Shown piece after piece: positions 10,422 to 21,160 of a stretch of 64,000 nucleotides of DNA. Below the pieces are notes generated by a model. It saw only the letters and a program-made list of their open reading frames with translations. It ran no database searches and was not told the DNA's origin. The translations under genes were made by a program, and so were the position numbers. The DNA comes from Ustilago trichophora (Eukaryota > Basidiomycota > Ustilaginomycetes > Ustilaginales > Ustilaginaceae), in NCBI GenBank assembly GCA_900323505.1, contig OOIN01000005.1:1550001-1614000 (forward strand), in the 5' to 3' direction. Numbering within the stretch: position 1 is the first letter of the stretch; the number at the start of each line of letters is the position of its first letter.

Positions 10422-10912
10422 CTACGGCCCAGAAACGAGCTCTCCCAACGCCTTTTCCAAGTCGCCCCTGTGCTTGGCCAAGATTGCCTCTGCGACCTGT
10501 CTCGATACGAGCAGTTCCGACACCTACCAATTTCCCTCAGTTCAAAACCAACAAGAGAGGTCAGCAGCTCGCCTCCAAGTAGAAGGCATCTGTCCATGGA
10601 ATGAAAAATGTGCTTACAATAAACTCGACGTCGTCCTTCTTGAGCTTCTGACCTGCGCTGGGACCTGCGGCGATGTGTGGCGGTACGGTAGCAGCGTTGT
10701 CACCAAAGCAGAGAGACTGGACAGTCTTCTCCATGCGTCCTCGTTCAAAGCTGTATCCTGCCGAATCAAAGTCTGCCCACTCTTGAATGACCTGCAATTC
10801 ACGTCGCGGCATCATGAGGAAAGGAAAGGTGTGAAGGGTAAGAATCTCGATTCCAGAGAGCGCAAAGTGTCAGGGCTGGTGTAGTTACCTCTGCCTGTGG
10901 TTTAGCTGCCAT
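10422..10912 (-). CDS. HYPK-like NatA regulatory subunit (UBA-like), three exons
   Basis: Reconstructed exons on the minus strand are 10889-10912, 10618-10791 and 10422-10523, with GT donors and AG acceptors and phase-0 joins. They encode 99 residues: MAAKPQAE, then VIQEWADFDSAGYSFERGRMEK, then KKDDVEFI joined to VSELLVSRQVAEAILAKH and ending ALGELVSGP. The C-terminal half matches the HYPK pattern (KK-D-[VL]-E-x-I-V-x-E-L-x-[IV]-S-x-x-x-A-E, then an Asp-Leu-x-x-A-L helix), a UBA-like domain that binds and restrains the NatA N-terminal acetyltransferase at the ribosome. Individual exons are too short to stand out by length, and the first is only 24 bp. The role is taken from the family. Confidence 0.85.
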
Positions 10913-11232
10913 CTTGATCTCTGTGTGTATATGGTGTTAGATGAGGATGTGTGAGGGTGTGAGGAAGACTGGAGGGAGGAAGTGATGTGCAATGCGAAAG
11001 GTAAAGTGGGATTCGGATTTCGGAAAGCTAATCCGAGAGCCGCGATTTGGACCGAGAAAGCTTCTTGTGGACCCTTGCTCATTCTTCTTCTGTCCTGCGA
11101 CATTCCACCTTTTCCTCTGTAACACTCATCGACAAACACTCCACCCTTTCAGTACCTTGGACACTCTCCGAAACCACTCTTCGTCTCTCGCAATAGTCCT
11201 TCCACACCACCTGACACGAGTCTTTCGTCATC
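10913..11232. promoter_or_regulatory. Divergent promoter between HYPK-like and MTQ2-like genes
   Basis: The two start codons are 320 bp apart and face away from each other, so both promoters must fit here unless one extends into the neighbour. There is no obvious TATA box; C/T-rich tracts precede the plus-strand start. Confidence 0.6.
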
Positions 11233-12014
11233 ATGATCCCAACTCCCTCAATATCGCACTTGACAAAAGCGGATTTCCGACGTGTCTACGAGCCAGCCGA
11301 AGACTCTTTCATCCTTCTGGACGCTCTCGAAGCTGATGCCTCTTCGCTCACAACTTCTCTACCACAGCGGTTCCCTTTGTGCGTTGAAATAGGCTCAGGA
11401 AGCGGTATAGTGACCGCCTTCCTGTCTTCCATCCTCGGCCCCTCCACGTCTGCGTATCTCACAGTCGACCTCAACCCGCACGCCAATGTCTGCACCGTTG
11501 CGACGGGTAAGGCGAACAACGTCCACATTGAAGCACTGAACTCCTCGCTTTTGTCAGGACTAAGACCGAGAATAGATGGCAACGTCGACGTGCTCCTCTT
11601 CAACCCGCCCTATGTACCTACCGAGGAAGAGGAGGAAATGATGGCCCAGAGTAAGGCCGGGATTGAGGGGTCCTGGGCAGGCGGTGAAATGGGGACGAAA
11701 TTGGTGGATGAATTGATAGATGGAGGGGTGGTGCGGGAGATTCTGTCGAGAGGGGGTAGGTTCTATTTGGTCGCGATTAAGCAGAATGATCCGCAGGGGT
11801 TGGTGAAGCGGTTACAGGCTCAGGGATTGGATGCCGAGGTAAGTACAGACATGCTGAGACGCAGGATCCGTATATATGGCTGAGAACTTGCAACGGATGC
11901 TTACCTACCCTTTCTGTTTTGTGTCGATTTCACCTTGGCGCGGTAATCCAGGTGGTGCTCGCGCGGCGTGCTGGCGGTGAACACTTGCATGTTGTTCGAG
12001 CTATCAAACCTTAA
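11233..12014 (+). CDS. MTQ2: eRF1 glutamine methyltransferase catalytic subunit (MTQ2/HemK2-like)
   Basis: Exons 11233-11838 and 11952-12014, joined across a GTAAGT...CAG intron, encode 222 residues. The N-terminus VYEPAEDSFILLDALE and the SAM-binding loop VEIGSGSGIVTAFL are typical of the HemK2/N6AMT1 group, and the catalytic NPPY motif is present (LLFNPPYVPTEEEE). The second exon gives VVLARRAGGEHLHVVRAIKP, which replaces an unlikely read-through tail and matches the family's basic C-terminal end. In yeast this enzyme, with Trm112, methylates the GGQ glutamine of release factor eRF1. Length and motifs fit well. Confidence 0.93.
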
Positions 12015-12617
12015 CTTCCCCTTCGTTGACACTCTTTTTCCTACAATTAGGCGTCACTGCACTAGGCATCCCTATATACCCAACTCATCAACAGTGTCGC
12101 TCGCTCTAGCATGAGAGGCTATTCGAAGCTTCGGTTTCCCTCCAGAAATTTGCATGCTGTGCTATTTGCGTGCTGTGCAGTGCTTCGCCTCGAAACCAGG
12201 CCTCGAACACTTGAACGTCTTGCTTTGCTTGTGAGGCAGCCCAGACTTGCTAGCTTGCAGCATCCTAACTTGCTGTGAGTGAGAGTCACTGAGAAAGTTA
12301 GCTGGACTATCCTGTTGAGACACATTTAAGAATAAGGAGTCGTAAGAGGCCAACGGTTTGAACAAAGTTGTAAACCAATTTCCGCGGGATTTGAAGCTTG
12401 TGAGACCCAAAAAGATTGTGTGAGGCGCAATTTCTTCTTAGTGTTTGGCAGCCCACTTCGCCCTGGATAGTGTGGAGAATATCGACCAATGGCTCGCTCC
12501 GGCGATTACATATGCACACCCTCGCACTGGCCCCTGACTGTCCTTCCCTTTAGAAGGCAGTTTTCCGTCCTTCCTCAAACCATCACCATATTTTTTCCCG
12601 ACGATAAGCTGGGTTGG
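12015..12617. other. Intergenic region upstream of P450
   Basis: It contains the 3' end of the methyltransferase gene and the P450 promoter. The P450 frame stays open up to an ATG at 12489, which would add 43 residues without a clear purpose. No other gene is seen. Confidence 0.5.
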
Positions 12618-14488
12618 ATGTCGAAAATGGTAGCTGCCTCATCTCTTAGGCAGCAGCCCGTCGAGGTGCTTCTGGGCATGGTCCAACAGCGGCCCTTCGC
12701 AGCAGCATTCACCCTCCTCATCCTTTACATCACCTACAAGCTCGCAATCAAGCCAATCCTCTTCCCCTCGCCCTATCGCCACCTTCCGCGGCCTCAAAGA
12801 GCTTCATACATCCTGGGACAGCGCGTAGTCGAAGCCAAAGGTTTAACCTATATCGATCCTATCACCTCTCAACCCATCACCATCTCCGGTCCTGGCGATG
12901 TAGTCAAACACTACGCTCGCACGCTCAACACCTCGGTTTTCGTCTTTCCGGAACCTTTTGGTGGAGAAACCATCTTCATCTCCGACCCCCATGCTCTCAA
13001 CGCCATCCTTTCCGACATTGACAAGTTCCAATCCGACCTCCTTCGATCGAGCATCATTGAATTTATCGTTGGCAACGGAATCGTCACACGCTACGGAGAT
13101 GCGCACCGGAGACAGCGCAAGTTGATGGCCCCCGCCTTCACCCCTGCCCACTTGAAAGGGCTTACACCTGTGTTTTGCAAATATGCCGATCTGATGTGCT
13201 CCAAAATCACCCAGTCTCTCACCAACGAAGAAGGGGCAACGAAAGTCGACTTTGCAGAGTATCTCGACTGTACCATGCTCGACATTATTGGTATGGCTGG
13301 ATTCAACTATCCTTGCTTGGCTTTGGAAAAGGGTAGGGATGGATCGGAACTTTCATCGGCCTTCAACTCGGTCAACCAAGCCGCGATTGATTTTGGTCTT
13401 GGAAGAGCGATTCATTTGGGAATGAGTGCATTGTTGTATCCGCGAGCTGCAACTTGGCCTCTTTCAGAAGCAAATCGACGCATTGCCAATGTCAACAAGG
13501 TTATGGATCGGATTACTATGGGCATCGTCAAGAAAGCAAAGTCGAGTGTCTTACAGGAAGGAGAGGATCTAGGAGATAAGAAAGATCTGCTTTCCTTGTT
13601 GATCAAGTCCAACTTGACCGCAGGCATGAGCGAGAGAATGACGGACAAAGAAATTTCAGGCCAGATTCAAACATTCATGTTTGCAGGCTATGAAACTTCG
13701 GCGGTCACCACCAGTTGGGCGTTGTACTTTCTTTCCCAGAATCCAATGGTGCAGGATAAATTGCGGGAGATTATCAAGGAGACAATCAAGGAGAGGAAGG
13801 GAGTAGGGTTGGAAGAGTTGAGTGCCAGTGTGTTGGATTATGATGATGTTTGGTGTGAAGAGTTCAAGTATTTGGATTGGATCCTTGCCGAAACGCTGCG
13901 ATTGTGTCCGCCGGTGCCGGGAAATGATAGGGAGGCAATGGAGGATGTAGTTGTGCCGTTGATGCACCCGGTCCGTTTGACAAATGGTGAAACGACATCG
14001 AAGCTGTTGATCAAAAAGGGATCCCGTCTCACCATCGGCATCAAAACCGTCAACTACGACCAACGTCTATTCGGCAAAGATGCAGATGAATTCAGACCCG
14101 AACGCTTCAGCAATCTACCCAGCATCCACGGAGAGGCCAAAGTACCCCCTTATGGAACTTATTCCTTTGTTGGCGGTCCAAAGTCTTGGTAAGCACCACA
14201 ACCCCTTGCTGCCTGCATTTTCAGAGAGAGCTCACATACTGACTTGTACATTGTTCCGTGTATTGTTGCACGGAAAATAGCATAGGCGCAAAATTCGCAC
14301 TTACAGAGATGAAGGTGCTCCTAATCACGATTATGGCTCGCTTTCAGCTGTCCCCCGAACCAGGCGTGACCATCCGTCAGCATCAGGCGCTCATCGTAAG
14401 GCCACGTGTAGAGACGGCGACGGGTGAATCGGCAGCAGGCATGCCATTGCGGGTCAAAAGGCTTCCTCACAAAAACATCAGCGCTTGA
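12618..14488 (+). CDS. Cytochrome P450 monooxygenase
   Basis: Exons 12618-14188 and 14281-14488 encode 592 residues. I prefer the Met at 12618 because it is followed closely by a membrane anchor (FAAAFTLLILYITYKLAI) and a proline-rich hinge; a longer form from 12489 is possible. Landmarks are the I-helix FAGYETSA (about residue 355), the ExxR motif ETLRLCPPVP (about 424), PERF, and the heme loop FVGGPKSCIGAKFA. The intron falls inside the codon of the heme-binding cysteine (TG|C, residue 524), so the ligand exists only after splicing. It is an ER-anchored oxidase of unknown substrate. It converges with the transacylase gene, 184 bp stop to stop. Confidence 0.93.
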
Positions 14489-14672
14489 GCTCCGTCCCTC
14501 TCGCCTCGACATCGATGTGGAATAGAACGAGGAACGGCATTAATAGATGAGGCAACGTTGCAATGCATGCATGTTATCGTTATAATGTTACAAAAATGTG
14601 TCAAGATGCGGGTTTTCTGATTCCATATAGACTCTGTTGAAAGTCGTACATCGCTTCCTATCGTCGCGAAGC

Positions 14673-16299
14673 TCAATCAGCAGTGAGGCGATCGGAATCG
14701 AAAGTCGGTTGGGGAGGCATCATCCCTTCTCTCCTACTAACATCCGTCAGCGCCTCTGCCAGCTGCTCGACATCTTCCACCGTAGCCAAACTCCACACCT
14801 CGTATCCTGATCCCTGGGTATCACCCTTCATCTCCTTCTGCTTGTCCCGATACGCCAGCTCTTTACTCAGCAGATGCGCGCACGCCCGTCCAGGACCGAG
14901 GCAGATGAACCTCTCCACGCCCTGCGCGAGGAGGGTATCGATAGAGCTCAACCAATGGACTGGTCGTGCAAATGCTCCGGCGAGGTCTTCCCTGATAGCT
15001 TCGCTGTTGGGGACCACGCTGCCATCCTTCGAAGAGACGAGAGAGAAGCCTTCGGGGTCGGAAAGAGGCATGTATTTTACCGCGGGCCGGAGGAAGTCAG
15101 AAGCTTCGAGCATGAGGGTGGTGTGATATGCGCCAGAGACGGGGAGGTTAACCGCCCGAGCGCCCAAGTTTTTCGACCGAAGACGGTCACAGCAGTAGCT
15201 GACGCCAACTCGAGTACCGGACAGAACAATCTGAAGCTGACTGTTGATGTTGGCCACCTCTACCACCTCATCGCGTGCCACGGAGGGGATCTTGCCATTG
15301 CGAATGTCCTGCGACACTTGCTCAACTTCCTTGATGACCGCGTTGAGCTTGCCTGGGCGAACAACAACGCCCGACATCTGGGTGCGCTTCCAACCAGGAG
15401 CTGCTTTCGTGTCGGTCGAAGCTGCTTCCTCGTCGTACAGCAGATCAGCACCTTTGCCACTTCCAGCGTTGGCGAAAGCCCAGGTCTCGTAGATGCTCTC
15501 CGGTTTTTTGCAACCTTCTGGAAACAACACTGGGTGATTGGCAGTGTAGTGCGAAGCCACAAGCCCACGATGTCTCAACAGCCGTACGGCATCATGTAGA
15601 TCCATGGCACCCGATCCCACCAACGCGGCATACACACCTGAACCATGACCAGATGCCCATTGGACATGATCCTGAATCAAGTCTAGCGAGAACTCCTTCC
15701 GAAGCACTTGCAAAAACGCCAACGTGCAAGTCAAGATGGCTGGCTGAGCATTCTCCGCTCGAGTCAACTCGAGCTGGTCGCCCGAGAACACCAAATCACG
15801 AAGCCATCCTCTTCGGCTTCTCGCCACTGCGGTCCCACTTGCGAGCAGACCCTGCTTGGAATCGAGATGCCGCGTCTTGGCAAGTTCTGCTTCGAATAGT
15901 TCGCGTTGCTCTGCGCTCTTTGCCCGCTCGCCTTGGATGAAGTGATGCGAGTGGATACCGGGAGTCATCATTAGCGCTTCTTCGGCTTGATGCCAGATGG
16001 AGCGGGCGGAGCGGAAGGCTTTGTAAAGGTCTTTGGACATGGCAACGTACTGGGAACCTTGGCCAGGGAAGATGAGTGCCGACTTTTTACGGACGATGCC
16101 TATTCCGGGATGTCCCTGGCCAACTCCTGCAGTTGTTGTACCTGCCAAAGGAGGCTGAGTGCCTGGAGCGACGAAGGACGATGCGTTGAAGGAGGAAGAG
16201 GGTGATGAGAAATACGTGTGTTGTGGTAGTGGCTGTTCGCTGCGTGTCGATGGGGAATAGAGGTGCTCGTATCGTTTGGAAAGTGCCTGATCTGTCGAA

Positions 16300-16332
<33 letters not shown>

Positions 16333-16985
16333 CCTCCGTTGGATGAAGCGGATGAACCCGAGACGTGGATGGTATTCATTCTACGTTTGCCATAGTTGGG
16401 AATGGCGCCTTTGCCGGCATTTCCCATGACGATGGGTGCACTCGCTGCTTTGCTCTTTGAAGATGTAGCGCCAGTATCTGCTGCGGATGTGACGGGACCA
16501 CCTTGACTCTTGGCTCCTCCGCCAAATGCCCAGGTGTCATCGAGTTGATCGGATGCATTGGTAGATTTGGAGCGAACAGAAGAAGACGCTGGATGTGCGG
16601 CTGGACCCGATGTGTCTAGGATGGTGCTACTGGTGCTGGGCTGGAAAGTAGTGCTGATGCCAGCCTGAGCTCCAGAGGAGGGTGTCGATTCGATCGCAGC
16701 CGCATTGCTCGCTTTGCTCGCTTTGGAAGGCGCTGAGGAGAGCAAGGGATGCGCGGATGCTCCGAGAGTGCGATATCGCGCGACGTAGGCAGTGGAATCG
16801 CGTATCTGTGCCAAAGAGTGTCGTTTGTTGGCAACGCTTGTTGTCGAAGGATGGGAGGCAGCAATGGCAGTGGAAGAGTGTCGCAGGCATGATTGGCCAG
16901 CAATGGGAGCAATCTTGGAAGAGTGGGACGCCGAAGCGAGCAGCTCTCTCGCTGTGCCGCTGTAGCGGTGTGAAGACGCCATCAT
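14673..16985 (-). CDS. Mitochondrial malonyl-CoA:ACP transacylase-like protein
   Basis: The 770-residue protein has a long Ser/Ala/Thr-rich N-terminus, beginning MMASSHRYSGTARELLASA, likely a mitochondrial presequence plus linker. The transacylase domain starts at ALIFPGQGSQYV (about residue 304). The arginine-containing RLLRHRGLVAS segment and the histidine segment SGAYHTTLM (about 621) are present. The nucleophile elbow, normally GHSxG, reads GHGSG at residues 446-450, so the usual serine is a glycine and the next residue is serine. The family loads malonate on mitochondrial ACP for type II fatty acid and lipoate synthesis. At 770 residues it is much longer than the usual 300-400, due to the N-terminal region and several insertions. 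Confidence 0.88.
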
Positions 16986-18517
16986 TTTGAGAAATCGAGG
17001 GTACCTGATTGCGTTAGAGCGACAACGAATGAAGCCAATACGGAAGAGAGCGCACGTCTACGCTTTGACGAGTCGATTGTGTGGGAGCATGCGGTATCGA
17101 GGTCGATACTCGGTGATGGAAGCGCTTTTGCTATGAGGAATGGTGCTGCATTCTGTGTGTGTATCGGATGGACCGATGCCAGGAGTCAATTGCGTCGGCT
17201 TTGCCGTGACGTTGCGCTTGTCTTCCGAATCGATTGCTGAGCTGCGAAACAGGATGATAGTAATAGAGAAAGGTGTGGAAGAAAGGCGACTGGCAGATCA
17301 CCGGAGGGCACAGGATTTGACGATGCTTGTCTGTGTTCTGTGTTGATGCAGCAGAGTCCTTAGAAGCGTGGGGAGCAAGCAGACAGCGCGAGAGAATTAA
17401 CCGGAGACGGGCGCGGGGAGAGAGCTTGACTCGAGCTGCACCTGCGGAAAGCTCCCGAAACTGCGATTCCAGAACGCCAAACAAAAAGTGAATTGTGTGT
17501 GAGAGCGCCCTAAAGCCAGCCGGTGCGGTCATCGGACCATTCCGCTTTCAAATTGGGACCGAGCGCGATCGTGGGGTTAGAGCTCCAGGCTGGCTGGCAG
17601 CTGACTACGCCTCATGTGGCTGGTCCGAAAAATTCACGGCCATCTTTCTTAAGCGTTCAGTTTTCGATGTCAAACCGGCCGAGATGCGAATTACATCAGG
17701 AACGTGTAGGCAACACGAGTCCTAACATCCTACTTCTGTTTCCAAAAGGACGCCGAAGCTCGTCCCGACGGCGCGACCCCGACGTTCCGACGTTCCGAGC
17801 TGTTTCTCCGCCACCACGGCATGTAAATCCCATCACGATGGCGGCAACAATGTGTCACATCACCCACGCATTGGAATCGTCTGTCACTCCTGTTCAGTAC
17901 CAGACTCTAGATCATCTTGCCAAAAACATGACGCACTTCGTCCGAACAAGCGTAAGCTCAACCGCGACACCCCAATTTACTTTTACTGTTCAAACACTAA
18001 AGATAGGCTCATGAAGGCGGCGCAGGCAATCTCATGCTCAAACAATTGGTCGGATCCACCGAAGCGATTTCTTTGCCAAGAGAAGGACACCTTTTTGACG
18101 CACATCTCAATGTGGAGCATGTAGTGCGGATAAAGCGGCAAAGACAGCATCCCGGAGACAACAACTCTGCATCGGAGATTAACTCTTTTTCATGTTCTTT
18201 CTCTTTTTAAATCCAGAAATCTGGCTCTGCAGAATCAGACCCTTGTTTGGCTTTTCTCTCTGCTGGTGCATCAGAATATCACATCATGATCATCGGCCCT
18301 TCGTGTTGGCCAAACAAAATTAAGCGAAGTGTTGGTTGGGTTATCGCCTTGCTATCTCCTTTCGCTATTTCCTCCGTCTTGCTTTCATCTAGTTGGAATT
18401 GGAGTGGCGATGACCAGTACATATAGACTCTCGGTCATGGTTCCGCAATAGGAGAATACCCCTCCACACTACACCACCTACCATAAAGGGCAACACACCG
18501 TAAGCCACGGGCCCACA
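16986..18517. other. Divergent intergenic region, no gene seen
   Basis: The 1.5 kb between the transacylase and the MFS exporter carries only short open frames without domains or signal sequences. A frame around 17838-18014 could encode about 58 residues after an ATG, but nothing supports it. It should contain two promoters. Confidence 0.45.
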
Positions 18518-20167
18518 ATGTCATCTTCCACCAGCATGACCGCGGCCGACCCTGTCGCTCCTGCTGTGGGCCGCGTTACCACCATAGCACCCCTCTACAG
18601 TGCGGGCACTCTTGGCAAGATCCGCCAAATCGCCGCCGTCGCCTTTCTTTGCATGGCCATGCTCCTCACCCAATCCGCACTCGCCCAAACCATCATTCCC
18701 ATCTCTAGCATCGCGCGCACCTTCAACGTCCTCGATTCTACCGATGCTGAAGGCCAACAATCTTGGTTTGCCGCTGCCTTCTCCCTCACCGTCGGCACCT
18801 TCGTCCTCCCCGCCGGTCGTATCGGTGACATTGTCGGTCACAAGCCCGTGGTGATTATCGGCTATGGTCTTCTTTCCTTTTGGTCGCTACTCTCGGGCTT
18901 GTCGCATTATACGCGGTCGTACATCTTTTTCGACGTATGCAGGGCGATGCAGGGGATCGGGTGTGCGGTGTTGCTGCCCAACAGTCTGGCCATCCTGGGT
19001 AGGGTGTTTGCTCCAGGGACGTACGCAAAGCACTTGACTTTTTCATTTTTCGCCGCTACCGCACCGAATGGATTCTTGATCGGCGCACTCTTCATCACTC
19101 TCATGAGCAACAATAGCAGCATGGGTTGGTGGTGGGGATTCTACGTCATGGCTATCATCACGGCCTTGTTGGCAGTGGCTTGCATATGGGTGCTCCCAAA
19201 TGAGCAAGAGATGCGTGCCGTCAGTGCATCGTGGAATCTTGACGCCAAGTCCACCGAAAACGAGCCAGTGTCGGAAGAGCCGAGCTCAGACACAATCTCA
19301 CCTGCACCTTCCCAACAAATTGCCGAAAGCAACGACCCACTTTGGAAGCGTCTCGACCTATTTGGTACTATCACTGGTGTCATTGGATTGGTGCTCTTCA
19401 ACTTTGCCTTCAACCAAGCCCTAGTCGTTGGCTGGTCCACCGTCTACGTCTACGTGCTGTTGATCGTCGGTGTCATCTTCATTGTCATCTTTATCTATGG
19501 CGAGGGGAAAGCACTCTACCCTCTGCTGCCAACGAGCGTCTTCCATCTTTCTGGTTCGCTCATCCTCATCTCGTTGGCATGCGGCTGGGCAGCTTTCGGT
19601 ATCTGGGTCTTCTTCACCAATCTCACCAATCAAGTCGTTCGCGAATACTCTCCACTCTTCTCCCTGCTCACATTTGTCCCTGCCGGAGTAGCCGGTGTCA
19701 TCGCCGCCTTCTCCTCGGCTCAAATCTTGGGCAGAACAAGTCCACCGTTCGTGATGCTCCTCTCTCTAATCGCTTTCTGCGTAGGCATCTGCATCGCCGG
19801 CAACGCACCCATCAGCGTCCCCTCTCTACCTTACATCTCGAGTGGCATCATGCCATTTGGAATGGACATGTCGTTCCCCGCAGCCAGCATCATTCTCAGC
19901 GACTTTTTACCTCCGCATCAACAGGGTACCGCCAGCAGCATCGTAAACACCATCGTCAACTACAGTATCGCCCTTGGTTTGGGTTTTGCAGGTGTGGTAG
20001 AGACGCATGTCAACGATCGAGGTAGAGATCCGTTGAAAGGGTATAGGGGAGCGTACTACATGGGGATGGGCTTTGCTGGTGCAGGCGTCGCTTTGGCGCT
20101 GCTTAACTGGGTGATTCATCTCCGATCCCAGAGGCAAGATGGCAAGGTAGAGACTGAGAAGGTTTGA
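18518..20167 (+). CDS. MFS transporter, DHA2-type (14-helix) exporter
   Basis: The 549-residue intronless protein has many hydrophobic helices, starting at IAAVAFLCMAMLLTQSALAQ. The loop 2-3 motif GRIGDIVGHKP is the MFS motif A. A motif-C-like segment (FFAATAPNGFLIGALF) follows in helix 5. A hydrophilic central loop (about residues 230-280) separates the two halves. The arrangement is typical of fungal DHA2 drug:H+ antiporters of the aminotriazole/boron-exporter group. It sits in the plasma or vacuolar membrane; the substrate is unknown. The neighbouring alcohol dehydrogenase converges on it about 1 kb away. Confidence 0.9.
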   Translation: MSSSTSMTAADPVAPAVGRVTTIAPLYSAGTLGKIRQIAAVAFLCMAMLLTQSALAQTIIPISSIARTFNVLDSTDAEGQQSWFAAAFSLTVGTFVLPAGRIGDIVGHKPVVIIGYGLLSFWSLLSGLSHYTRSYIFFDVCRAMQGIGCAVLLPNSLAILGRVFAPGTYAKHLTFSFFAATAPNGFLIGALFITLMSNNSSMGWWWGFYVMAIITALLAVACIWVLPNEQEMRAVSASWNLDAKSTENEPVSEEPSSDTISPAPSQQIAESNDPLWKRLDLFGTITGVIGLVLFNFAFNQALVVGWSTVYVYVLLIVGVIFIVIFIYGEGKALYPLLPTSVFHLSGSLILISLACGWAAFGIWVFFTNLTNQVVREYSPLFSLLTFVPAGVAGVIAAFSSAQILGRTSPPFVMLLSLIAFCVGICIAGNAPISVPSLPYISSGIMPFGMDMSFPAASIILSDFLPPHQQGTASSIVNTIVNYSIALGLGFAGVVETHVNDRGRDPLKGYRGAYYMGMGFAGAGVALALLNWVIHLRSQRQDGKVETEKV

Positions 20168-21160
20168 TTGATACTCCAGTCTTCTCTTGCTGCAATCACA
20201 TCTAGGCTATCTACGAAGAAGACTTTTGTTTTTTGAACATAATTGTACTATAAATTTGCACTACATCGTCGTCAGTAGCATCAATTAAACTTGATGAATG
20301 AACCAAGGCATCAGCTTTTAAGATTTAATGTTCATTTGTATGATCTTGAGATAGAAGAACATGCTTGAAATCTTCAACTAGAGGCATAGTTGGAAGTCGG
20401 CTGCGAGCGTAGTATAACAAAATTCAACTTGGAGATGCGAGAAAGAGAGAGGAGAAAGGGTGGTAGGATTTTGCGTTATGTGACGTATGTCCAGCTCTTT
20501 TTTAATGCAGCTTAGAATGACCTTTCAATACATCTTAAATTCTCATCATCAACATCAACATATAACTGACTTGCCAACACTTTGAACAGAACGTATAAAG
20601 CATAGCATTTCATAATCTCAGAATGAAACATCATGTGAAGGTCGATTGGAAGAGTGTGGACTACATATAACAAGAATATTCTGTACAGTACATTATAAAG
20701 CAAAACAATTCATAATCTCAAGATGAAACAGCAGGTCAAAGTTGATTGGAAGAGTGTGAACTATAACAGTCTCAATAATGTCCAAAGCAAAACATCTCAG
20801 GATCTCAAAAATGAAACAGCAGGTAAAGGAAACCATTTCAATATCTCAAGATGAAACAGCACCTAAAGGTCAATAGCAAGAGTGTGGGCTATAACAGGAC
20901 GCCATCAAAAGAGAATGCTGCAGGTGCCATTCTCGTTTGTTGCTCCTTTTGCAGCGTCAGTAGCTCCTCATTTTCCAACCTATGGCCAAATACGCAAGAT
21001 AATCAAGCCACCCAGTCGCACTCTATACTCTTCACTCACATACCCAATCTGAAATCCAAAGAACAATTCGATTGCCGAAACGAGCCACTACCCAAGAGAC
21101 CAAACTGTGATCACGAATCTGAACCAGCTCGCAAGAACTAGAGTTGAAATTCGATTCGAC
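20168..21160. other. AT-rich convergent intergenic region
   Basis: This lies between the 3' ends of the MFS gene and the alcohol dehydrogenase. It is AT-richer than the flanks and contains the degenerate tandem repeat at 20600-20905. No gene is seen. Confidence 0.6.
20600..20905. repeat. Degenerate tandem repeat, about four copies
   Basis: A unit with the core ATCTCAAGATGAAACAGCA, followed by a GGTCGATTGGAAGAGTGTG-type block and ACTATAACA, recurs at about 20610, 20712, 20801 and 20842. The first two units are about 100 bp, and the later ones are shortened. Copies differ by substitutions and deletions, so the array is old. Confidence 0.8.

Noticed and set aside
12489..14488. P450 and methyltransferase region as a secondary-metabolite cluster with the nearby MFS and alcohol dehydrogenase
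   Set aside because: No synthase or regulator is present, and the genes between them are housekeeping (transacylase, translation factors).
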